In this document: positions 1 through 5,762 of the stretch, piece after piece
How positions within the stretch are numbered: the first letter of the stretch is position 1
Layout of the letters: each line of letters starts with the position of its first letter
DNA from: Methanothrix sp.
GTDB lineage: Archaea > Halobacteriota > Methanosarcinia > Methanotrichales > Methanotrichaceae
Assembly: GCA_003162615.1 (NCBI GenBank)
Contig: PMNG01000081.1
Span: 1-13,121 of the forward strand
Direction: 5' to 3'
Length of the DNA: 13,121 nucleotides
Made by a program: the position numbers and the translations under genes
The notes under the pieces: generated by a model
What the model was told of the DNA's origin: nothing
What the model saw: the letters and a program-made list of their open reading frames with translations, nothing else
The model's database searches: none

Positions 1-85
1 AAATGTTTTTATTCATGAAACCCAAGTTTTACCTTGGAGACTAACAAGTACAAACCCTAAAACCGACATCATCCAAGTAAAACAA

Positions 86-168
86 TGCGGGGGACGGGAG
101 TCGAACCCGCGAACACCTTCGTGACAGGGTCCTAAGCCCTGCGCCTTTAACCACTTGGCAACCCCCGC
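86..168 (-). tRNA. tRNA-Leu (anticodon UAG)
   Basis: Read on the minus strand, this 83-nt segment folds as a class II tRNA. The acceptor stem GCGGGGG pairs with CCCCCGC, followed by discriminator A. The anticodon stem CAGGG/CCCTG encloses loop CTTAGGA, so the anticodon is TAG (positions 132-134). The long variable arm, of about 14 nt, fits leucine. The T arm is GCGGG-TTCGACT-CCCGT with one G-U pair. CCA is not encoded and there is no intron. A T-rich stretch (TTGTTTT) follows the 3' end and may terminate transcription. Confidence 0.95.
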
Positions 169-187
169 GCATTTTCTATGAGCCGTG

Positions 188-197
188 CTATAATTTC
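188..197. promoter_or_regulatory. Candidate shared TATA box for tRNA-Leu and the YkgJ gene
   Basis: The sequence CTATAATTT lies 20-29 bp upstream of the tRNA 5' end on minus, the usual place for an archaeal TATA box. Read on plus it could also serve the divergent Cys-cluster gene. It is the only A/T-rich block in this short divergent gap. The assignment is by position and composition only. Confidence 0.35.
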
Positions 198-254
198 GGG
201 CTAGCCCTCATTTAGAGGACAGGGCTGTACTAGAACTTTGCGATCCTGTGATGG

Positions 255-824
255 ATGGACGGAGGTGTCTTGGGTGGTTTAAGCCCTTCTGCCTCTGGGC
301 AGATTGCTTATAACCCAACAGGCCTATCAATACTTAATCACATTGATAATATGCCGCTTGATCCCTACGATTATGTGCGCATTCAGGCCCAGCTTGACTT
401 TCAATGCGTGCGTTGTGGAATATGCTGCCAGGTAGCCGATCCAATCGACATTTATCCCAAGGATATTCGAAGATTGTCGAGCCATTTTAATATCTCTATA
501 GAAGAAGCAGTCGAAGAATACACAATCCCTCACCCCACTGAGCCAGACCTTCGGGCGTTTAAAAAAAGCGCACCATGCAGATTCTACGACGAGGCCCAGA
601 AGGGATGCAAGATATACCAGGCCAGACCGATGGTATGCAGGTGCAGCCCTTTTCTAAGCCCGGGTCAAATAGGACTCCTTGGCGTAGAGGTTTACGAAGA
701 TTGCCCTGCCTCGGGGGAGAGCATCAAGAGAATTGAAAAGGATTTGGATCTGCTACAAAACCCGGACTCAAAGACGCGGAATAGGTTGGAAAAAGCATTA
801 TCCAAGATGATGCAAATAGAATGA
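255..824 (+). CDS. YkgJ-family Cys-cluster (CxxCxxCC) protein
   Basis: A small cytoplasmic protein of the YkgJ / 'putative zinc- or iron-chelating' family, exact function unknown. The signature is clear: CVRCGICC at residues 51-58, a second Cys in APCRF (C108), then GCxIYxxRPxVCRC at 117-130 and a last Cys at 150. These are the conserved cysteines of the family, thought to bind Fe-S or zinc. The start is uncertain. The first 32 residues (Gly/Ser/Asn-rich) do not look conserved. The ATG at 351 (MPLDPYDY...) would give a 157-residue protein of normal length but has no Shine-Dalgarno. A GGAGGTG at 261-267 sits only 2 nt before an in-frame TTG at 270, too close to be a good site. The gene stands alone on plus, divergent from the tRNA and convergent with argF; the T-rich tract at 849-860 could end its transcript. 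Confidence 0.8.
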   Translation: MDGGVLGGLSPSASGQIAYNPTGLSILNHIDNMPLDPYDYVRIQAQLDFQCVRCGICCQVADPIDIYPKDIRRLSSHFNISIEEAVEEYTIPHPTEPDLRAFKKSAPCRFYDEAQKGCKIYQARPMVCRCSPFLSPGQIGLLGVEVYEDCPASGESIKRIEKDLDLLQNPDSKTRNRLEKALSKMMQIE

Positions 825-874
825 CCATTTAACCTACTGTGCCTCAGCTTTTGCTTTTCTCAGGCCTAGAATCT

Positions 875-906
875 TCTAATCAGCTCAATTTCTAATCAGT
901 GCAATC
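875..906. repeat. Imperfect 16-bp tandem duplication
   Basis: Two adjacent 16-bp units, each starting TCTAATCAG, match at 13 of 16 positions. They lie in the convergent gap between the YkgJ gene and the argF stop codon, and the second unit reaches the first base of that stop. No function is evident; it may be a simple duplication. Confidence 0.5.
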
Positions 907-1811
907 TATTTCTGGCCTATAAGCCACTCCAGGACCGCCTTGGACACATGCAGCCTATTCTCCGCCTCGTCGAAGACGGCTGACTGCGGCCCGTCCATTA
1001 CCTCATCGGTGATCTCCTGGCCGCGGTGGGCAGGCAGGCAGTGCATGGCGATTGCATCTTTTGACGCCAGCTTCAAAAGCTCGCCGTTCACCTGATACTT
1101 TCCAAAGACCCTCAGCCGTTCTGCCTCCATCGCCTCATCGCCCATGGACACCCAGGTGTCGGTCACCAGCACGTCGGCGCCTTTGGCGGCCACCGCTGGA
1201 TCCGTGACCAATCTCGGATTGCCCCCAAGCCTCTTTGCCTCCTCCAATATCTTGGCCCTGGGCTCGAAACCCTTCGGCGAGGCTACGACGATTGACATGC
1301 CCGTGATGGCCGCAGCAAGGATCATGGAGTTACAGACGTTGTTGCCATCCCCGATCCAGGCTATCTTCAGCCCATCCAGCAGGCCGAAGCGCTGACGCAT
1401 TGTCATCAGGTCTGCCAGAATCTGGAGCGGGTGCTCCCAGTCGGACAGGGCGTTTACCACAGGCACGCTGGCATGCTTTGCAAGCTGAACGACGGTGTTG
1501 TGAGAATAGACCCTAGCGGTTATTCCGTGCACATAGCGCGATAACACTCGGGCCGTGTCGTCGACAGTCTCTCCTCGGCCCAATTGCAGCTCTTTCGCAG
1601 ATAGGTTTAGGGCATGACCACCAAGCTCTTCGAAGGCCACCTCCAAGGAGACGCGCGTGCGCGTGGATGGCTTCTCGAAGATCATGGCCAGGCTTTTTCC
1701 TTCCAGGGGCAATGTTCTGGTATTGTAGCGCCCGGCCTTGAAGGCATCCGCCCTGTCAAGGAGCCGAATGATGTCGTCCTTTCCGAGATCTGAAATCGAT
1801 ATGAGATTCAT
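906..1811 (-). CDS. argF: Ornithine carbamoyltransferase
   Basis: Catalyses carbamoyl phosphate + L-ornithine to L-citrulline + phosphate in cytoplasmic arginine synthesis. At 301 residues it has normal family length. The carbamoyl-phosphate site STRTR is at 49-53, DWEHPLQ at 124-130 (HPxQ), the ornithine-specific loop DTWVSMG at 218-224 and HCLPAHRG at 257-264. The SMG loop with HCLP separates it from aspartate carbamoyltransferase. Its ATG follows the fwdD stop with no gap (TAGATG), with a GGGTG ribosome site inside the end of fwdD, so it is the last gene of the Fe-S protein/fwdB/fwdD operon and is probably translationally coupled. The pairing of arginine synthesis with formylmethanofuran dehydrogenase has no obvious metabolic logic. 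Identity is secure. Confidence 0.97.
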   Translation of the reverse strand: MNLISISDLGKDDIIRLLDRADAFKAGRYNTRTLPLEGKSLAMIFEKPSTRTRVSLEVAFEELGGHALNLSAKELQLGRGETVDDTARVLSRYVHGITARVYSHNTVVQLAKHASVPVVNALSDWEHPLQILADLMTMRQRFGLLDGLKIAWIGDGNNVCNSMILAAAITGMSIVVASPKGFEPRAKILEEAKRLGGNPRLVTDPAVAAKGADVLVTDTWVSMGDEAMEAERLRVFGKYQVNGELLKLASKDAIAMHCLPAHRGQEITDEVMDGPQSAVFDEAENRLHVSKAVLEWLIGQK

Positions 1812-2207
1812 CTAAGCACCCTGGGCCTTCATCCTCTGGAATAGCTCGGATATCTGGGTAACACTCTCCCCAGAGGGCGATACCTGGGCAGAGATCCCCT
1901 TGAACCCAGGGATGTTTGTCTCGCATACGTCATCCCTGACGAGCTGGTTCGACCAGGGACTGTTGACCATGAAGGCAAGCCCGGGATGGGAATCGTCTTC
2001 GGAGGCCTTGACTGCCACAACTACGCTTCCGACATCGTTCTTAACCAGGACGTTCTGGCCGTCCTTCACTCCAAGACCGGCCATGTCCTGCTTGTCCAGG
2101 GTAATCTGAGCGCTCAGCTTCCTGTAGTCCTCCGAATACCTGCTCTTTTTCTCCGCCTCATTCTGGAAGATGTCCCTGAAGGTGACCACGGTCACAACGA
2201 CTTGCAT
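1812..2207 (-). CDS. fwdD: Formylmethanofuran dehydrogenase subunit D
   Basis: This 131-residue protein matches the molybdopterin-dinucleotide-binding domain that forms subunit D of formylmethanofuran dehydrogenase (Fwd/Fmd). Together with FwdB it holds the bis-molybdopterin metal centre that interconverts CO2 and formate within the complex. Visible hallmarks are the double-psi beta-barrel pattern LGVKDGQNVLVKND at about 45-58 and the HPGLAFMVNSPWSNQLV segment at about 74-90. The ATG lies 1 bp after the fwdB stop and is preceded by GAGGAG about 8 nt upstream. Its stop abuts the argF ATG. Whether the metal is Mo or W cannot be read from this sequence. Confidence 0.92.
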   Translation of the reverse strand: MQVVVTVVTFRDIFQNEAEKKSRYSEDYRKLSAQITLDKQDMAGLGVKDGQNVLVKNDVGSVVVAVKASEDDSHPGLAFMVNSPWSNQLVRDDVCETNIPGFKGISAQVSPSGESVTQISELFQRMKAQGA

Positions 2208-2208
2208 T

Positions 2209-3429
2209 TCAGATCTCCTCCTTTATCCTGGCCAGGATCTGTTCGTCAGATAGCAGATCGGACTTCACGATGGGCTCGAACTCTATCCTGACCCCGTCCA
2301 TTCGTATGGCGCTTCCGCCAGCCTCTAATCCATACATGGCCGAAGGAATCACAACTTGGGCAGCATCAGTTGTCAGAGAACGGCGCGGGTCTATGGCGAT
2401 CAGAGAAACTCCGGCCAGGCTCTTGGCGGTACCAAAAGGTAGGGACGAGAGGGGATCAGAGCCTATCACCAGGGCGGCATCACAGATCTTTGCCGCGGCC
2501 ATGATGCTGTTCTCAGGTCCATGGGTGACCTGGCCGCTATGGAAAGAGACCCGGTTTATGGAACCGGAATCGTCAAGCAGGAGCTGGTTGAAGCCTCGCA
2601 TGTTGTAGTGCTCGACCATAGGAACAACCTTAAACGTGGTTATCTCATTCAGTTTGGCGACCAGAGTCTTCAAAAGTTCGATCTTGTCCTGGAGAGCGTA
2701 GACCAAGCCCACACCAGGAAAGATTACGCCGTACTCGGTCTTGCGAAGAATTGTTCCCAGATCGATCATGCGCTTCTTGTCCCCATACTTGGGGATCTTT
2801 CCATCAAGAACGTCAATTACCGAGGCTATGAAATCTGCGTCGCCCCCAGGAGGAACCCGGAAGTAGTTGCTGCATAGCTTCGCCGTCGCCGACTTTCTTA
2901 CGTCCACAACGAGGCAGTTTCTCTCCTCTTCATAGCTCTTCTGGCGCTTCGATCCTCTGGGATAGTAGGCGAACCGGGAGAGGAGTCGCGGATGGCTGTT
3001 GGATGGATCGGCTCCCCAAAAGACCGAGGTGTCTGCGAAGTTCCTGACGTCGTCAAGTGTGCAGGTCGGGAGCTTTCCCGTCAGAACAAGCTCCATGAGT
3101 ATCCCCTGGCAGAAGGACGAGGTATCATCGATGGTGGCACCAAGCTTCTTGCCTAGGTCTATCCCAACACGCTGGGCCTCCAGGGCCGAGTTCGACCATC
3201 CATATAGCAGCGGGTGTTTTGCGTTACGCAGGATATCGACAGCCTTCGTAATGGCCTGGTCCACTGAGACTTCCTGGCCATCTATCTTTGGCACAATCCT
3301 CTCGGTGAACAGGGCCTGGAAGTGGCCGTGCCCCTTTCGGCATAGGTTCTTGACCTGGGAGATAGCCCCGGTCTTCAATGTCAGCTCGATGTCCTCACAC
3401 AGAAGCGAACAGCCGGTACACACTGCCAT
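2209..3429 (-). CDS. fwdB: Formylmethanofuran dehydrogenase subunit B (catalytic)
   Basis: The molybdopterin oxidoreductase subunit of formylmethanofuran dehydrogenase, which performs CO2 reduction to formate (or the reverse) in methanogenesis. The chosen ATG gives 406 residues. It follows the upstream stop by 8 nt and has AGGTGAT 4 nt before it; an in-frame ATG 60 nt further up lies inside the neighbour and was rejected. The N-terminal 4Fe-4S cysteines are C4, C7, C11 and C30. DDTSSFCQG at 101-109 carries the metal-ligand residue as an ordinary Cys107, not selenocysteine. Pterin-binding segments include WGADPSNSHPR (138-148), HSGQVTHGPEN (297-307) and GSDPLSS (323-329). The next gene is fwdD; fwdA and fwdC are not in this window. 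Confidence 0.95.
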   Translation of the reverse strand: MAVCTGCSLLCEDIELTLKTGAISQVKNLCRKGHGHFQALFTERIVPKIDGQEVSVDQAITKAVDILRNAKHPLLYGWSNSALEAQRVGIDLGKKLGATIDDTSSFCQGILMELVLTGKLPTCTLDDVRNFADTSVFWGADPSNSHPRLLSRFAYYPRGSKRQKSYEEERNCLVVDVRKSATAKLCSNYFRVPPGGDADFIASVIDVLDGKIPKYGDKKRMIDLGTILRKTEYGVIFPGVGLVYALQDKIELLKTLVAKLNEITTFKVVPMVEHYNMRGFNQLLLDDSGSINRVSFHSGQVTHGPENSIMAAAKICDAALVIGSDPLSSLPFGTAKSLAGVSLIAIDPRRSLTTDAAQVVIPSAMYGLEAGGSAIRMDGVRIEFEPIVKSDLLSDEQILARIKEEI

Positions 3430-3437
3430 GAAATCAC

Positions 3438-3896
3438 CTATACAAACTCTATAGCCTTGCTCGGGCATGTTACGGTGCAGGCATTGCACATGACCTTATT
3501 GGGCCCGAACCTGCGGCATTCTTTGACGTTCATGCACTTGACTACCCCGTCCTCAACTGCCAAAATCACCCTGTCGCCCTGTGGTCCCAGGCCGATGCCG
3601 CACCTAGTAGGCTCTGCGGCCACGTTGACGGGGCAGGCCACAACGCAGTTTCCGCAGCCAAAGCACTTCTCGGGATGGATGATCAGGCCGGTCTCAGAGG
3701 CTTTCTCCAGAGGTGCGAGCAGCTCCTTCAGTTTCTTGAATTTGTCTGCATATTTAGGATTGAGAAGAGCTGGGCAATCCTCAAGTTTTTTCTCCCGGTT
3801 GAGAAGAGCTACAGCGAGGGCCATACATGAGGAATATCCACACTCCTTGCAGGCATCCGTTGGCAGTAACTTGTATATTTCCATGGCACCGACCAT
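3438..3896 (-). CDS. Polyferredoxin-like Fe-S protein, first gene of the fwd operon
   Basis: A 152-residue cytoplasmic Fe-S protein, probably an electron carrier for the FwdB/D pair. Residues 16-42 form a CxxCGxxxC...CP cluster (C16, C19, C24, C41), the type of 4Fe-4S domain also found in CdhE and RnfB. Then comes a ferredoxin domain with CFGCGNCVVACP (C78, C81, C84, C88), and a second, irregular set (C121, C127, C137, C140, C144) ending in CNACTVTCP. The count suggests about three clusters. The ATG is preceded by GGGGTG 8 nt upstream; an alternative ATG four codons in is less well placed. The stop lies 8 nt before the fwdB start. Its role as a FwdF/G-like partner is inferred from position and cluster content. 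I do not assign a symbol. Confidence 0.8.
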   Translation of the reverse strand: MVGAMEIYKLLPTDACKECGYSSCMALAVALLNREKKLEDCPALLNPKYADKFKKLKELLAPLEKASETGLIIHPEKCFGCGNCVVACPVNVAAEPTRCGIGLGPQGDRVILAVEDGVVKCMNVKECRRFGPNKVMCNACTVTCPSKAIEFV

Positions 3897-3904
3897 TAAC
3901 CTGA

Positions 3905-3910
3905 CACCCC
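3905..3910 (-). promoter_or_regulatory. Shine-Dalgarno site of the fwd operon's first gene
   Basis: GGGGTG on minus, 8 nt before the ATG at 3896. It supports the first ATG over the internal one. Confidence 0.5.
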
Positions 3911-3938
3911 TAATAGAAGGACTAGGTTACTCTAAGGA

Positions 3939-3960
3939 CCAATCGTTATTAAGATATTGG
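3939..3960. promoter_or_regulatory. Candidate fwd operon promoter within a CCAAT...ATTGG inverted repeat
   Basis: On minus, CTTAATAAC (3945-3953) could be the TATA box, placing transcription start near 3920 and leaving a short leader with the GGGGTG site. The box is flanked by a perfect 5-bp inverted repeat, CCAAT and ATTGG, separated by 12 bp. The repeat could be an operator covering the TATA box, but five base pairs can occur by chance. Confidence 0.3.
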
Positions 3961-3976
3961 CCCGCTTCACGCAAAC

Positions 3977-3985
3977 CTTTTCATA
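3977..3985 (+). promoter_or_regulatory. Candidate TATA box of the VWA gene pair
   Basis: CTTTTCATA, preceded by CAAAC as a possible BRE, lies 23-31 bp before the ATG at 4008. No Shine-Dalgarno is visible before that ATG, so the transcript may be leaderless. Confidence 0.35.
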
Positions 3986-4007
3986 CCTCCCTGCCCAATT
4001 ATAAGTA

Positions 4008-5762
4008 ATGCCTTTCAGTAACCCCTTGGCCCTTCTGGGACTGCTAAGCATAATTCCTCTGATAGTGATCTACCTAATCAGGCCAAAGCCTCGCGAGGTC
4101 CTCTTCTCATCCACAATATTCCTTACTGAGGAGAAGGCCGAGCGCTCTGCTGTTCTCAGCCGCCTGATCACCGACCCGCTGTTCTGGATCCAGCTCTTGG
4201 TCCTGTGCTCTCTCTCCATAGCAGCCGCTGGTCCTTACACAACGGAAGTAGGCACTCCTACTAGCCATTTGGTCCTGGTTGTAGACCTATCCGCCTCCAT
4301 GGAGAGCAACTTCGCAGGAGCCAGGGCCCTAGCTGATCCTTATCTGGACAGCTACCAGAGGATCAGCATAGTCCTTGCAGAAAACGTGCCAGTAGTGGCC
4401 CTCCAGTCTGGGTCCCCAGCGGAAGCGCGAGATGTCCTTTCCAAGCTAACACCTCGCGCAGTCTCTGCTGACCTCTCCAGCTCAATGATCATGGCCAACG
4501 GCCTCCTGGGGTCTGAGGGCGGAAACATGCTCGTAGTCTCGGACTTCATAAGCTGGGAGGGCGATGACCCCGGAGACACCCGCAAGCTCCTTGAGTCCAG
4601 TGGAGCCGTCAGCATAGTCTTTGCCAACTCCAAAAGCTACGCGGACAATGTGGCCATCGTTGGCGGATGGACCATAGACTCCGGGCAGGGATACGCCAAT
4701 CACACAGCCCTGGTGCACAACTTCGGCCAGGCCAGGCCAGTGCCCATCTCAGTCACCGGTCCAGGGGGCACATCATCCAGCTCAGCCTTTCTGGGTCTGG
4801 GTCAGGACTACTACTTCTCCTTCAAGGCCTTCCCCGGCGTGAACAAGATCACTCTGGACCTGAAAGACGCCATCAGCTCCGACAACGCTGCATATGTCTA
4901 CATCCCCGAACAGGGCCAGAGGAAGATCCTCTACCTCGGAGAACCTGGGCCCGCCTTGACAGCACTGCAATCTCTTCCTAACGTCCAGGTAGGGCAGTCG
5001 GGAGACTACGTGAACTTCGATGTCGTTGTGGTCTCAAAGAACGCCTCCTCTGATGGCCAGCTCAACCGCTACATAGATGGAGGTGGCAAGTTGGTCTACA
5101 TCGCCCAGAGCAAAAACGATAGCCCTGACTACCTTCCGGTGAGAATAACGGGCGAGGCCAAAGGACCTGTGAACCTGTGGGTGAGGTCCACTGAGTTTGC
5201 CTCCGACATTCACTTCGATGAGATAGGCATATCCAGCTATCTGGATGCAACTGCCAGAAGACAGTCAGTGACTATGGTGGAGGCCAACGGAGCGCCCGTC
5301 CTGGCCTACTGGAGGCTGGGAAAAGGAACTGTGATTTACAACGGCCTTGAGAAGGACTCTGATTTCTACTTCCGGCCTGAGTATCCCATCTTCTGGAATG
5401 AAATGATCAACTGGTTGAATGGCGTCCCGGATTTATCCGCGTCAAACCGGAAGACCGGGGAGACGATACCTCTGGGAGCAACGGTGAGTGTACAGACTCC
5501 CTCGGGAACTGTTACCACTACAGACCTACTGCTGGATGAAGTCGGCATGTACAGCTACCAAGGAAAGACGCTGTCCGCCAGCATGTACAACCCCAGGGAG
5601 TCTGACCTCAGCGATGGCGCCAGCTACCCTGCAGGCCAGTTCGGTAACCAAGGCGGAAGAGAGACTCTAGTGGAGAAGGATCTCTCCATCTGGATCATTG
5701 CCCTTGCCGCTCTGGCTGTGATCCTTGAGATGGCTATCCTCAGATGGAGGCGGGAGACATGA
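4008..5762 (+). CDS. BatA-like membrane protein with von Willebrand A domain
   Basis: A 584-residue protein with the layout of BatA-type (aerotolerance-region) VWA proteins. Two N-terminal membrane segments (about 8-24 and 58-76) flank a short cytoplasmic loop. A VWA domain then starts at VLVVDLSASM, with the metal-ion site DxSxS at D93, S95 and S97 and a second acidic strand VVSDF near 178. A beta-rich middle follows, then a segment resembling the class I glutamine-amidotransferase-like fold (KILYLGEPGPA ... YIDGGGKLVYIAQ). A C-terminal membrane helix (about 561-577) ends in Arg-rich WRRET. The bulk probably lies outside the membrane. It overlaps the next gene by ATGA. VWA proteins of this kind usually bind partner proteins through a metal ion; the partner is unknown. 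No MoxR ATPase or DUF58 gene is present nearby. Confidence 0.85.
   Translation: MPFSNPLALLGLLSIIPLIVIYLIRPKPREVLFSSTIFLTEEKAERSAVLSRLITDPLFWIQLLVLCSLSIAAAGPYTTEVGTPTSHLVLVVDLSASMESNFAGARALADPYLDSYQRISIVLAENVPVVALQSGSPAEARDVLSKLTPRAVSADLSSSMIMANGLLGSEGGNMLVVSDFISWEGDDPGDTRKLLESSGAVSIVFANSKSYADNVAIVGGWTIDSGQGYANHTALVHNFGQARPVPISVTGPGGTSSSSAFLGLGQDYYFSFKAFPGVNKITLDLKDAISSDNAAYVYIPEQGQRKILYLGEPGPALTALQSLPNVQVGQSGDYVNFDVVVVSKNASSDGQLNRYIDGGGKLVYIAQSKNDSPDYLPVRITGEAKGPVNLWVRSTEFASDIHFDEIGISSYLDATARRQSVTMVEANGAPVLAYWRLGKGTVIYNGLEKDSDFYFRPEYPIFWNEMINWLNGVPDLSASNRKTGETIPLGATVSVQTPSGTVTTTDLLLDEVGMYSYQGKTLSASMYNPRESDLSDGASYPAGQFGNQGGRETLVEKDLSIWIIALAALAVILEMAILRWRRET

Noticed and set aside
1..85. Possible gene or element at the left edge
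   Set aside because: Only a very short frame from an ATG at 15 is present and it stops after nine codons; nothing else is recognisable.
3430..3489. N-terminal extension of fwdB to an upstream ATG at 3489
   Set aside because: It lies inside the Fe-S protein gene, has no ribosome site, and the conserved Cys motif begins right after the ATG at 3429, which has AGGTGAT at good spacing.
3457..4008. Open frame on plus across the Fe-S protein gene and the divergent gap
   Set aside because: It is antisense to a protein with conserved cysteines and its translation resembles no protein; open frames opposite coding sequence are common here.
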